A stretch of 54,107 nucleotides of DNA from Yinghuangia soli (GTDB lineage Bacteria > Actinomycetota > Actinomycetes > Streptomycetales > Streptomycetaceae), in assembly GCF_021502675.1 (NCBI RefSeq), contig NZ_JAKFHA010000015.1, forward strand, positions 61,166 through 115,272. The letters are read 5' to 3'. Numbering within the stretch: the stretch's first letter is position 1; every line of letters begins with the position of its first letter. Below, one piece after another: positions 18,114-26,278 of this stretch. The notes under the pieces were generated by a model. The model ran no database searches and was not told the origin of the DNA. It saw nothing but the letters and a program-made list of their open reading frames with translations. Position numbers and translations under genes: made by a program.

Positions 18114-19493
18114 TCAGAACCCGCCGCCGCCCATGTCGCCGCCGCCCCAACCGCCACCGCCGCCGTCGCCCCAGCCGCCGAACCCGCCGTCGCCCCAACC
18201 GCCGCCGCCCGCATCGCCGACGTCGCCGAAACTGTCCTGGCCGTAGGCGGGCGTGCTCAGCACGCCGCCGAGCGTGGTGCCGATCAGCAGACCGGGCAGG
18301 AGCATGCCGCCGTACCAGCCCATCGCCCACGGCGCATACGCCGGGCCGGCCTCCCAGTACGGGCGCCGACCGGTCGGGGTGTCGACATCGCGGACCGCCG
18401 GTTCGGCGCCGTCCGCGAGCCGGGCCGCGTCGGCGGCGCAGACCGGGACGGTACGCGCGGTCCCGTCCGGCGGCGTCCACTCCCGGTCCTCGACCGAGGG
18501 GCCGTGCCGCGGATCGAAGAAGCATGGCGGGCGCCGCTCGGGCAGCGGCCGGTCCTCGCGGCGCGCCTCGAGCGTGGCCAGCGCGAAGCGGCCTTCGTCG
18601 AGGGCCTCGCTCACCGCGCGGATGTCGTCCGGCCTGCGGGCCGAGCGCAGCGCGGACTTCGCGCGGTCGTAGGCGTCCAGGGCCTGCGCGTAGTCCTCGC
18701 GCATCGCCGCATCGGCCTTGCCGGTCGGCGCCGAGCCCAAGGCCTCGCCGTACGCGGTGATGTCCTCGTCCACGGTGGGCCGGATCTGTTCGAGGGCCTC
18801 GCGTTCGGCCGCCGCCCGGCGCCGCCGCTTGCGGCCGCGGACCAGGAACATCCCGCCGATGCCGGCCGCGGCGATCGCGCCGATGACGACGAGCCCGGGC
18901 CAGGACCCGCGGGACGAGGCGGTCGCGGACCCGGGGGACGCGGTGCCGCCGGAGCCCGCGGCCGCCACCGCGCCGGTGACGAACTGCGTGAACAGCCCCG
19001 GTCCGTTGCCCTGGTTCGCGGCGAGGCTGTCGCTCTTGAGGGTGGCGAGCCGGGCCGGGGCCAGCACGGACGCGTCTGCCGCGGCGTCGAACGTGCGGCC
19101 GACCGCCACCGCGTACACGCCGGGGACGCCGACCTGCTCGCGCAGCGCGGAGAGCACTGCCGAGCGGGAACCGGCGGCGGCGAGCGGGGAGTCGGCGGGC
19201 ACCGCGACGACGAAGACGGGCTTGCCGGAGTCGCGGATCGCGGCCCGCAGCTCGTCCGCGGTGGCGGCCGGCAGGACATCCGAGGCGGCCGGTTCGGTGT
19301 AGACCGGATCGGTCTTCAGCTGCGCGGCGATCTCGCTGATCCCGGCGGCCCCGGCCGGGGCCGCGGCGGTCAGCAATGCGGCCAGACCCAGCAGCCCGGC
19401 CAGGAACGCGGCGGCGAGCAGGCGTATGACTCGGCGCGTCGACCGGGTCGGCGGCGTCGGCTCATCCCGGCGGAAGAACAGCCGCTTTGTCAC
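18114..19493 (-). CDS. membrane protein with exported N-terminal domain and Gly/Trp-rich tail
   Basis: A 459-aa protein: a signal or anchor helix (about residues 24-50), an extracytoplasmic domain (about 50-170, with GKPVFVVAVPADS), a second membrane helix (about 190-208) followed by RGRKRRRR, then a cytoplasmic region with a helical hairpin (about 225-290), and a low-complexity end of repeated GGWGDGG units finishing GGGDMGGGGF. The order resembles YgcG/TPM-type proteins, which end the same way, but a TPM phosphatase core is not evident. GTG start with only a weak ribosome site. Function unknown. Confidence 0.65.
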   Translation of the reverse strand: MTKRLFFRRDEPTPPTRSTRRVIRLLAAAFLAGLLGLAALLTAAAPAGAAGISEIAAQLKTDPVYTEPAASDVLPAATADELRAAIRDSGKPVFVVAVPADSPLAAAGSRSAVLSALREQVGVPGVYAVAVGRTFDAAADASVLAPARLATLKSDSLAANQGNGPGLFTQFVTGAVAAAGSGGTASPGSATASSRGSWPGLVVIGAIAAAGIGGMFLVRGRKRRRRAAAEREALEQIRPTVDEDITAYGEALGSAPTGKADAAMREDYAQALDAYDRAKSALRSARRPDDIRAVSEALDEGRFALATLEARREDRPLPERRPPCFFDPRHGPSVEDREWTPPDGTARTVPVCAADAARLADGAEPAVRDVDTPTGRRPYWEAGPAYAPWAMGWYGGMLLPGLLIGTTLGGVLSTPAYGQDSFGDVGDAGGGGWGDGGFGGWGDGGGGGWGGGDMGGGGF

Positions 19494-19665
19494 GATTCCA
19501 GCCTACGCTGCGCGATGCGCGCACCGGAGTGGCCGATGTCCGCCTCACGCGCCACCACTGCCGCCCAGTGCCGCCCAGCGCCGCCGTGGATGACGCAATG
19601 TAGTCGTCCTGATACGCTCTGTGCTCGTTCGTGTTCGGAGCGTATGCGGGGAAAGGCGGTTCGGG

Positions 19666-20115
19666 GTGCGGAAGATGTCGCGTGTCGCAGTTCTGGTGGC
19701 GGCGAACTTGCTTGCAGTGGTGGGGGTGTCGACCGGCACGGTGGCCGCGGCGCCGGGCGTTCCGGCGGCCAATGGGGACTGCCGGAATGACGGCACGTCG
19801 TTCGACGACCGGCTCATTCCCGGGCACTGCCTGCGCAACGGCGGCTACCGGTTCGAGATGCAGTACGACGGGAACCTGGTGCTCTACTCCGGCGGCCGGG
19901 CGTGCTGGTCGAGCGGCACGGACGGGACCGACGGGGTGTACGCGGAGTTCTCCGGCGACTGGCAGTTGGACTCGCCGTGGTTCTCGCTCGAGTCGCCGTA
20001 CGGCCGGCTGCGGAAGTACCACGGCAAGTACACCGGGGCGCACAAGACCGGCAACGTCAGCCTGAACGGCAAGGGCGAGGTCTGGATCGCGTACGGCAAG
20101 TTCGTGAGCTGCTGA
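19666..20115 (+). CDS. secreted B-lectin (mannose-binding) domain protein
   Basis: A 149-aa exported protein. A signal peptide (VAVLVAANLLAVVGVSTGTVAAA) precedes one bulb-type lectin domain. The carbohydrate-binding signature QxDxNxVxY is exact (QYDGNLVLY), followed by GRACWSSGT. Three Cys are present before the C-terminal one. Start placed at GTG 19666 with GGAAAGG about nine bases upstream; ATG 19675 is an alternative. It is the first gene of a tight three-gene unit. Lectin domains of this kind bind mannose in plants and in LlpA bacteriocins; the role here is open. Confidence 0.75.
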   Translation: MRKMSRVAVLVAANLLAVVGVSTGTVAAAPGVPAANGDCRNDGTSFDDRLIPGHCLRNGGYRFEMQYDGNLVLYSGGRACWSSGTDGTDGVYAEFSGDWQLDSPWFSLESPYGRLRKYHGKYTGAHKTGNVSLNGKGEVWIAYGKFVSC

Positions 20116-20117
20116 CC

Positions 20118-20459
20118 ATGAAGCGGCTCATTGCACGCGGCCTGCTCGCCGCGGTCCTGGCGGTCGGCGGCGCTGCGGCCGCGCCCGGTACGGCCGGGGC
20201 GGGGGTGTCCTTCCCGCCGACCGGAGCGGTTCTGCAGGCCGGGTCCGCGGCGCCCGCCGCGGCGTTCGGGGCGTGCGACGCCGGCGACAACCTCGGGGAG
20301 GTCGCCACCAACTTCATCTCGCGGTGCCGCAAGGCGTCGATCCGGCAGGTGTTCCCGGGCGAGCACTACGGCGACAAGCTCGGCGAGATCAGGAACTGCG
20401 GCGCCAAGTCGTGCAAGACGGCCTGGAAGCTGCTGAACGACAACCGGTTCAAGAAGTAG
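20118..20459 (+). CDS. small secreted hypothetical protein
   Basis: A 113-aa exported protein starting at ATG 20118, two bases after the lectin stop. Residues 1-29 are a signal peptide (LLAAVLAVGGAAAAPGTAGA). The mature part has an Ala/Pro-rich linker and a compact basic C-terminal domain of about 60 residues with four Cys (GACD, SRCRK, RNCG, SCKT), so two disulfides are possible, and it ends in DNRFKK. The small size, Cys content and positive charge would suit a secreted effector or binding peptide, but I recognise no family. Confidence 0.65.
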   Translation: MKRLIARGLLAAVLAVGGAAAAPGTAGAGVSFPPTGAVLQAGSAAPAAAFGACDAGDNLGEVATNFISRCRKASIRQVFPGEHYGDKLGEIRNCGAKSCKTAWKLLNDNRFKK

Positions 20460-20466
20460 CGCACTC

Positions 20467-20805
20467 ATGGCCACATACGTCGCGGTGCTGCTGGCGGAGT
20501 CGCGGGTGTCGGGCGCGGACGGTGCGATCGGCGCGGAGCCGCTCTACCAGGAGAGTTTCGTGCTCCTGCGGGCGGACGGCGCCGAGGATGCCCGGGAGAA
20601 AGCCGGGGCGCACGGGCGCGGTCAGCAGACCGCGTACGTGAATGCCGAAGGCAATACCGTCAGTTGGACGCACAAGGCAGTGGTGGACGTCTCCGAGGTC
20701 CTCGATGCGGACCTCGGGGACGGAGCCGAGTTGTACGCCCGGCACTTCCGGAATTACCAGGCCTATCAAGCCTTCGAACCGCTCTTGTCCGGTGAGGACA
20801 TCTGA
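20467..20805 (+). CDS. DUF4288 domain-containing protein
   Basis: A 112-aa soluble protein with no signal peptide, recognised as DUF4288 from LYQESFVLLRADGAEDAREKA, VSWTHKAVVDVSEV and ELYARHFRNYQAYQAFEP. Function of the family is not known. It starts seven bases after the preceding secreted-protein gene, so it is the cytoplasmic last member of the lectin unit; an immunity-like or regulatory role toward the exported products is possible but is inference from gene order only. A palindrome and a hairpin terminator follow. Confidence 0.75.
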   Translation: MATYVAVLLAESRVSGADGAIGAEPLYQESFVLLRADGAEDAREKAGAHGRGQQTAYVNAEGNTVSWTHKAVVDVSEVLDADLGDGAELYARHFRNYQAYQAFEPLLSGEDI

Positions 20806-20817
20806 GCGGATGCCCGG

Positions 20818-20870
20818 GCTCCGGAATTCCGGAGCGGCGGCGCATTCTGCGGCACGGGAGAATGCGCCGC
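20818..20870 (+). terminator. palindrome followed by hairpin terminator
   Basis: An 18-bp perfect palindrome (20818-20835, GCTCCGGAATTCCGGAGC) is followed at once by a 12-bp perfect stem (20837-20848 with 20859-20870) and a 10-base loop. It directly follows the DUF4288 stop and most likely ends the lectin operon. Confidence 0.7.
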
Positions 20871-21430
20871 TTCGGCATCTCCGCCCGCGACCTCCCGCAT
20901 CCGGTGCAAACCGCCTGGTGGCGGCAGTGCTGCCACGGGCGTTCGGCGCTTGCGGCAGGCAGCACGCGGCCGGCTCCGGCGATGTCAGCAGGTGTTGACT
21001 TCTCTTCCGGCGAGGGCTTCAATTGCCGTGCCGGACGCCCTGGCGACCGGCGTCGGGTGTGCCATGTGGTCGGCTGCCCCGGGTCCGCCCGGGGCACGCC
21101 GGACGAGACCACGCAACTCCCGGGCCCTGCCCGGGAAATCACGTTCCCGAACAAGGCGCCGGAATCGGTGGCCGAAGGCGGCGGTGGCGGCCGCGCCTCT
21201 CCGGCTTCCGAGGAAAAGCGCCGCCGGTCCGCGGAATTCCTGCCCCGCGGCCGGACGGACGGGGACGCGCGGAACACGCCCGGCGGGCGAGCCGGGAAGC
21301 CTCTGTTGCGGCGGAGGCAGCCTCGCGCACCAGGCATCGCGCAGCCACAGGGGCGGGGCCGCATCCGGGGCGGCCCCAGCGGCGGCGCGATGCCCTCCCG
21401 AACAGCACGTGCAGTCCCCCACCCCCCCGA
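20871..21430. other. gene-poor stretch with promoter-like sequence and hairpins
   Basis: 560 bases with no coding region I would support on either strand; the open frames here are low-complexity, Arg/Pro/Gly-rich and match no family. Visible structure: a promoter-like pair at 20995-21023, a hairpin TGCCCCGGG/CCCGGGGCA at 21075-21096, further CCCGGG repeats near 21118-21137, and the TetR terminator at the right edge. A non-coding RNA is possible. Confidence 0.45.
20995..21023 (+). promoter_or_regulatory. sigma-70-like promoter without an obvious gene
   Basis: TTGACT (20995-21000), a 17-base spacer, then TTCAAT (21018-21023) on the plus strand. This fits a vegetative promoter (5/6 and 4/6 matches), and transcription would start near 21030. 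The next plus-strand gene starts over 1.1 kb away, past a terminator. Confidence 0.4.
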
Positions 21431-21467
21431 CCATGGCGGCACCCCCCACCACAGGGTGCCGCCATGG
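21431..21467 (-). terminator. hairpin terminator after the TetR gene
   Basis: Perfect 13-bp inverted repeat (21431-21443 and 21455-21467; CCATGGCGGCACC arms) with an 11-base loop, beginning nine bases beyond the TetR stop on the minus strand. It would also stop plus-strand transcripts. Confidence 0.7.
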
Positions 21468-21475
21468 CATTTGGG

Positions 21476-22066
21476 TCAGCGGAAGATGAGCCGGGCCGCG
21501 GTGTCGATGTGCGCGCAGGTCTCCTCGGGGCGGGTGCGGCCCGAGGTGATGTCGAGCATGCAGGCGACCAGCACGTGCCCGAGCGTCAGGGCCTTGCCCT
21601 CGTCGTCCGCCCACTCCGGATCGTCCAGCGCGCCGCGCACGAACGCGGTGAACAAGCCCTGCCAGACGGCAAGTCCGTCGTTGGCGTCGGCGGTCGCACG
21701 GAACGAGACGATGCCGGCCTCCAGCAGCGCGAGGTCCTGCGCGGCCCAGCGGATGATGTCCTGGAACGCCGCGCTGACCCGGTCGGCGACGTCGCCCGGG
21801 TAGCTGCCCCCGGCCAGCTCCGCCGCGGTGCGCCCGGCCCACTCGACCATGATGTGGTGCAGCAGCCGGTCCTTGGAGCCGAAGTAGCGGTAGACGGTCG
21901 CGGGCGTGGTCCCCGCGCGGGCCGCGATGTCGCGCACGGTCGTCGCGTCGTACCCGTGCTCGGCGGCGAGTTCCCGGGCGGCCGCGGCGATCGCCGTGCG
22001 GCGCTCCCGCTCCGCGGGCCCGAGCCGGTGCGTCACGGTGAACTGCGTACGGGACGTGTCGGTCAC
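21476..22066 (-). CDS. TetR family regulator, KstR-like site upstream
   Basis: A 196-aa TetR repressor. The N-terminal DNA-binding domain is clear: IAAAARELAAEHGYDATTVRDIAARAGTTPATVYRYFGSKDRLL (about residues 24-68). The C-terminal helical domain has LTLGHVLVACMLDITSGRT and would bind the ligand and dimerise. It is divergent from a P450 gene, and the region between starts holds a 16-bp perfect palindrome matching the KstR consensus as I remember it (TnnAACnnGTTnnA). It probably represses itself and the P450. The ligand is unknown; steroid or acyl-CoA type is inferred from the site only. Confidence 0.85.
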   Translation of the reverse strand: MTDTSRTQFTVTHRLGPAERERRTAIAAAARELAAEHGYDATTVRDIAARAGTTPATVYRYFGSKDRLLHHIMVEWAGRTAAELAGGSYPGDVADRVSAAFQDIIRWAAQDLALLEAGIVSFRATADANDGLAVWQGLFTAFVRGALDDPEWADDEGKALTLGHVLVACMLDITSGRTRPEETCAHIDTAARLIFR

Positions 22067-22137
22067 GCTCGGGTCCCCCTGCCTCGCGGGTCCGCCGGAG
22101 GGATCCGGCCTGCGGCGGGAGCCTATCTTCCCTTGAA

Positions 22138-22153
22138 CTATAACGTGTTATAG
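22138..22153. promoter_or_regulatory. TetR operator candidate, KstR-type palindrome
   Basis: CTATAACGTGTTATAG: 7-bp perfect arms with a 2-base centre, between divergent tetR and P450 starts. The inner 14 bases fit TnnAACnnGTTnnA, the mycobacterial KstR motif. Each arm also contains TATAAC, a -10-like hexamer, on opposite strands, so one bound dimer could block both promoters. Confidence 0.65.
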
Positions 22154-22210
22154 ACCATGCTCTCAGCGCACCGACCCCCACCCGCTCGCTTGCTCATGGG
22201 AGGCCGATCC

Positions 22211-23452
22211 ATGCACCGCGCCCCGGCAGTGCCCGGCGACTTCTTCGCCCGCAGCGTCCTGGACGACCCTTATCCCCTGTACGAGCGCCTGCGCGCCGAA
22301 GGTCCGGTGCACTATCTGCCCGCGCTCGGGCTGCACCTCGTGGTCCGGCACGCCCAGGTCCTGGAGGCACTCGACGCCCCGGAGACCTTCTCCAGCAACC
22401 TCGTCGGCCTCCTCTACAAGGGAGAGGACGGTGTCGCCCTGCTCGACACCGGCGGCGCGGACTCCGGCACCGACGTCCTGGCCACCGCCGACCCGCCCGC
22501 GCACACCGGCCAGCGCCGCATCGTGCAGCAGACCTTCAGCCGGCGCGCGGTCGGCGCGCTGCACGCCGACATCGACGCCTTCGCCGCCCCGCGCGCGGCC
22601 GCCCTCGCCGCGGCGGGCGGCGGGGACTGGATGGCCGCGCTCGCCACCCCGCTGCCGGTCCGCATGATCGGCCGCATCCTCGGCCTGCCGGACGCCGACG
22701 CGGAGCGCCTGACCGTATGGTCGGACGCCGGCGTCGAACTGCTGTCCGGGCTCGCGGACGCCGACCGGATGGGTGAACTCGCGGTCGAGATCTTCGCTTT
22801 CATGACGTACCTGCGCGAGCACCTGGAGGCCGCCCGGAGCGCGCCGACGGGTTCGCTGACCGACGAGGTCGCCGCTGCGTACGCCGACGGGGTGCTCACC
22901 GCCGACGAGGCCACCTCGATGCTGCTGCAACTGGTCACCGCCGGAAGCGAGTCCACCACCAGCCTGATCGGGTCCGCGGCCCGGCTGCTCGCCGAGGACC
23001 CGGCCCTGCAGGCGCGCGTCCGCGCGGACGACAGCCTGGTCGACGCGCTTGTCGAGGAGGCGGTCCGGCTGGAGAGCCCGTTCCGCGGCCACTTCCGGGT
23101 CGCCACCCGGGACACCGGTCTGGGCGGCGTCGCGATTCCGGCGGGCGCCCGGCTCATGCTGCTGTGGGGCGCCGCCAATCGGGACGAAGCGGCGTTCCCG
23201 CACCCGAACGCCCTCGACCTGGCCCGCCCGGCGGCGAAGGGCCACACCTCCTTCGGCCGCGGCATCCACTTCTGCATCGGCGCCCACCTGGCGCGCCTGG
23301 AGGCAGCCGTCGCCCTGCGCGCCCTGCTCGCCGCGACCGACCGCATCGCCTTGGCCGAGGGGGACGCGCCGGAGTACGTACCGAGCATGTTCGTACGCCG
23401 GTTGGCACGGCTGCCGCTCACGCTGACCCCGAGGTCCGAACCGCCACGCTGA
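22211..23452 (+). CDS. cytochrome P450
   Basis: A 413-aa soluble bacterial P450. The I-helix motif is AGSEST (about residues 255-260, in place of the common AGxDT), the ExxR pair is EEAVR, and the heme loop is FGRGIHFCIGAHLARLE with the Cys ligand near residue 355. ATP- and partner-independent; needs a ferredoxin and reductase from elsewhere, none of which is nearby. Start chosen at ATG 22211 because GGGAGG stands six bases upstream; ATG 22157 is also in frame. The last 68 bases of the gene are duplicated downstream. Substrate unknown; the KstR-like operator hints at a steroid or other lipid. Confidence 0.9.
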   Translation: MHRAPAVPGDFFARSVLDDPYPLYERLRAEGPVHYLPALGLHLVVRHAQVLEALDAPETFSSNLVGLLYKGEDGVALLDTGGADSGTDVLATADPPAHTGQRRIVQQTFSRRAVGALHADIDAFAAPRAAALAAAGGGDWMAALATPLPVRMIGRILGLPDADAERLTVWSDAGVELLSGLADADRMGELAVEIFAFMTYLREHLEAARSAPTGSLTDEVAAAYADGVLTADEATSMLLQLVTAGSESTTSLIGSAARLLAEDPALQARVRADDSLVDALVEEAVRLESPFRGHFRVATRDTGLGGVAIPAGARLMLLWGAANRDEAAFPHPNALDLARPAAKGHTSFGRGIHFCIGAHLARLEAAVALRALLAATDRIALAEGDAPEYVPSMFVRRLARLPLTLTPRSEPPR

Positions 23453-23766
23453 CCCCAGTGACGCGGGCGCGCGGGCGTCCCGGCGCCGTCACCTAACCGG
23501 CCCGCCGGCTCCGCCTGCTCCGGCGGCCGTGTCGGCCCGGGCGTTCCGCCGCCCGGTCGCCCGGTCGCCCGGTCGCCCTGGCATGTTCGTACGCCGGTTG
23601 GCACGGCTGCCGCTCACGCTGACCCCGAGGTCCGAACCGCCACGCTGACCCCAGTGACGCGGGGGCGCGGGCGTCCCGGCGCCGTCACCTGACCGGCCCG
23701 CCGGCTCCGCCTGCCCCGGTGGCCGTGTCGGCCCGGGCGTTCCGCCGCCCGGTCGCCCGGTCGTCC
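23385..23766 (+). repeat. tandem duplication of the P450 3' end and flank
   Basis: Two copies of a 186-bp unit at 23385-23570 and 23581-23766 (period 196). The first copy includes the last 68 bases of the P450 gene; the second carries the same coding remnant (FVRRLARLPLTLTP in translation) with no gene attached. I count four substitutions plus one at the right edge, so the duplication is not an exact assembly repeat. The unit ends in short CGGTCGCC repeats, which may have caused slippage. The whole stretch 23453-23980 holds no other gene. Confidence 0.85.
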
Positions 23767-23980
23767 CCCGTCCCCCTCTCCCGGTGGCCCCCGTCCTCCC
23801 GGCCCCCTCGCCCCCTTGCCTCCTCGCCTTTCGTCTCTTGCTCGCTCTCTGGCCCCTTCACCCCGGCGGCCGTCGTTCCGGTTGTCCGAAGCCGCGGGGG
23901 AGAGGGATCCTGGAAGTCCGGCTGCGGCACGCGGACGCGAAGTGCTCTGTGTGCGGACGGGCAGCGGAAGGAGCCGGACC

Positions 23981-26278
23981 GTGCGGTCCGAGGCGGCGTC
24001 GGCCGCTGGCGGGTCCCGGGTGGTCGCGCTCGACGCGGAACGCGCGCGCGACACCGCGCTGACCGGTGCCAAAGCGGCCAACCTCGCCCGCGCCAAAGCC
24101 GCCGGACTGCCCGTGCTCCCCGGCTTCGTGCTGGTCGCGGGTGCGCGGCTGAGCGTCCGCAACGGGCAGGCGCTTCCCGAGGACGATTCCGTGCTCGTCG
24201 AGTACCGGCGGATCGCCGGGCCGGGGGAGCGTCCCCTCGTCGTCCGCTCCTCCTCGGTGCACGAGGACACCGCGACCTCCTCGATGGCCGGCTGCTTCGT
24301 CACCGTGCCGGACGTGCGCGGCTGGGAGGCGTTCACCCGCGCGGTGGCCGAGGTCCGGGCGTCCGCCGACCTGATGGCCGCGGAGCCTGCCGCCCTGTCC
24401 GGCACGCTCGGCGCCGGCCCGCGGGCCGGCGGCGAGGACAGCATGGCCGTCCTCGTCCAGCCCATGCTCCGTGCCGACGCGGGCGGTGTCATGTTCGGCG
24501 CCGACCCGGTCACCGGGCGCACCGACCGCATCGTGGTGAGTGCCGTGCACGGAACCCCCGCGGCGCTCGTGGACGGCACCGCCCAAGGCGTCCGGTACCT
24601 GCTCGACCGCACCGGGCGCTGCCTGGAGACCGAGCCGCAGGAACCTTCCGGACAAAGGCTGTTGGGGCGCGGACGCCTGTTCCGGCTGGCCGCGCTCGCC
24701 CGCCGCGCCGGCAAGCTGTTCGGCGGTCCGCAGGACATCGAGTTCGCGTTCGACACCGACGACCGGCTGTGGCTCCTCCAGTCCCGCCCCATTACCGCGA
24801 TGGCCCCGCGCCCGCCCGCCAAGGCCCGGCTGCTCGGCCCCGGGCCGGTCGCCGAGACCTTCCCCGGTGTCCTGCAGCCGCTCGAAGAGGACCTGTGGGT
24901 GGCCCCGATGGCGCACGGGCTCACCGTCGCCCTGCAAGTGCTCGGCACCGCGTCCCGGCACATGCTGCGGGAGGTGCCGCCGGTGCTGACCGTCGACGGG
25001 CGGGCCGCGGCCGACCTGCGGCTGCTCGGCGTCGTGCCGCCGCGGCACCCGGTGCTGAGCCACCTCAACCCGGTGCCCGCCGCCCGCGGCCTCGGCGCCG
25101 CGTGGCGGATCGGGCGGCTGCGCGGCACCCTGCCGCTGCTCGCCCTGGACCTGATGGCCGATGTGGACCGGGAACTGGCCGAACTGCCGCCGCCCGCGCG
25201 GATGTCCGGCGGGCAGGCGCTCGCCGCGGCAGGCTGGGGCCGCCGGGTGCTGTCCGCGCTGCACGCCCAGGAGTCGCTCGCCGGGGGGCTGCTCGGCGCC
25301 GACCGCACGGCCACCGTGGCCGGCGAAGCGCTCGCGGTGCTCGCCGAAGGCCGCGCGGCAGGCCGCACCGATGCCGAAATCCTCGCCGCCCACCCGGTGC
25401 TGCTCGGTCTGAGCGCGCCGTCGCTGACCCGGCCGGTACGCCTGCCCCCGCGCGGTGCCGCGGGCCCGTGGACCGGGGTGCCGCGCGGCGTGTCGACCCT
25501 GCCGGTCCGCGAGGGCCTGCGGCTCCGCATCCGCTGGGTCCAGGAGATGCAGGCGGGCATGGTGCGCGCCTTCGCGGACCGGCTGGTCGCCGCCGGGCTG
25601 CTGCCCGACGCCGGATCGGCCGTGCTGCTGCGCTGGTACGAACTGACCGCAGTCGGCGAGGGCGCCGCGCTCCCGCCCGACCTCGCCGACCGGCTGCCCC
25701 GGCCGGAACAGCCGCCGCTGCCCGCGGCCTTCCGGCTGGCCGGGACCCGCGTGGTCGCCGAGCCGCTGCCGACCCGGACCCCCGGCCGCGGGCACCGGCG
25801 GGCGGGCGGCCCGCCGGGCGACGTACCCGGAGCGGTCCAAGGCCTGGGCGCCGGCGGCGGGTTCGGCACCGGCACGGTCTGGGACGGCCGCGGCCCGCGC
25901 CCCGAACACGCCGTCCTGGTGGTCGGCGTCCTCGACCCCGGGCTCGCCTCCTACCTGCCGGGCCTCGCCGCGCTGGTCGCGGAGACCGGCAGCCCGCTGT
26001 CGCACCTCGCGGTCCTGGCCCGCGAGCGCCGCATCCCCACGGCCACCGCAGTGCCGGAGGCCGTCGCACGCTTCCCTGTGGGGACCGAGGTCGCCGTCGA
26101 CGGCGGCACCGGATCCGTCGTCCCGCACGACGCGGGCCTCCGGAACGGTGCCGGACCTGCGCGTACATCGCGCCCGTCGGCTCAATGGTCGGCCTCCGCG
26201 GCACCGGACCCGAGTCTGCGTGCCCTGCCCCGTGACCGGTCGCCCCGCCCACCACCCGGCAAGGGGCATTCGCCATGA
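23981..26278 (+). CDS. PEP-synthase / rifampin-phosphotransferase-like enzyme
   Basis: A 765-aa phosphotransfer enzyme. The N-terminal half is the ATP-grasp domain (about residues 10-290): GAKAANLARAKAAGLPVLPGFV, LVVRSSSVHEDTATSSMAGCF, GGVMFGADPVTGR and EFAFDTDDRLWLLQSRPIT. A variable middle region follows, and the C-terminal swivelling His domain has ETGSPLSHLAVLARERRIPTATAVP with the phospho-accepting His. The order matches rifampin phosphotransferase and PEP-synthase-like proteins, but no PEP-binding C-terminal barrel is present, so a small-molecule phosphotransferase is favoured. Start GTG 23981 with GGAAGGAG seven bases upstream. The last 45 residues are a Pro/Arg-rich extension overlapping the next gene. 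Confidence 0.75.
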   Translation: MRSEAASAAGGSRVVALDAERARDTALTGAKAANLARAKAAGLPVLPGFVLVAGARLSVRNGQALPEDDSVLVEYRRIAGPGERPLVVRSSSVHEDTATSSMAGCFVTVPDVRGWEAFTRAVAEVRASADLMAAEPAALSGTLGAGPRAGGEDSMAVLVQPMLRADAGGVMFGADPVTGRTDRIVVSAVHGTPAALVDGTAQGVRYLLDRTGRCLETEPQEPSGQRLLGRGRLFRLAALARRAGKLFGGPQDIEFAFDTDDRLWLLQSRPITAMAPRPPAKARLLGPGPVAETFPGVLQPLEEDLWVAPMAHGLTVALQVLGTASRHMLREVPPVLTVDGRAAADLRLLGVVPPRHPVLSHLNPVPAARGLGAAWRIGRLRGTLPLLALDLMADVDRELAELPPPARMSGGQALAAAGWGRRVLSALHAQESLAGGLLGADRTATVAGEALAVLAEGRAAGRTDAEILAAHPVLLGLSAPSLTRPVRLPPRGAAGPWTGVPRGVSTLPVREGLRLRIRWVQEMQAGMVRAFADRLVAAGLLPDAGSAVLLRWYELTAVGEGAALPPDLADRLPRPEQPPLPAAFRLAGTRVVAEPLPTRTPGRGHRRAGGPPGDVPGAVQGLGAGGGFGTGTVWDGRGPRPEHAVLVVGVLDPGLASYLPGLAALVAETGSPLSHLAVLARERRIPTATAVPEAVARFPVGTEVAVDGGTGSVVPHDAGLRNGAGPARTSRPSAQWSASAAPDPSLRALPRDRSPRPPPGKGHSP

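Noticed and set aside
16162-18525. A 787-codon open frame through the potassium channel and the genes behind it
   Set aside because: Only the last 291 residues show channel homology; the rest is Arg/Pro-rich antisense of the methyltransferase and membrane-protein genes. GC-rich DNA gives many long non-coding frames.
21061-21137. Repeated CCCGGG-containing hairpins as a possible CRISPR or REP array
   Set aside because: No regular spacer length and only short GC palindromes; better explained as RNA or DNA hairpins.
23858-23980. A rifamycin-associated element before the phosphotransferase gene
   Set aside because: I looked for the GGGGCTTGCGGCAAGCCCC-type palindrome and found none, so rifamycin induction is not claimed.
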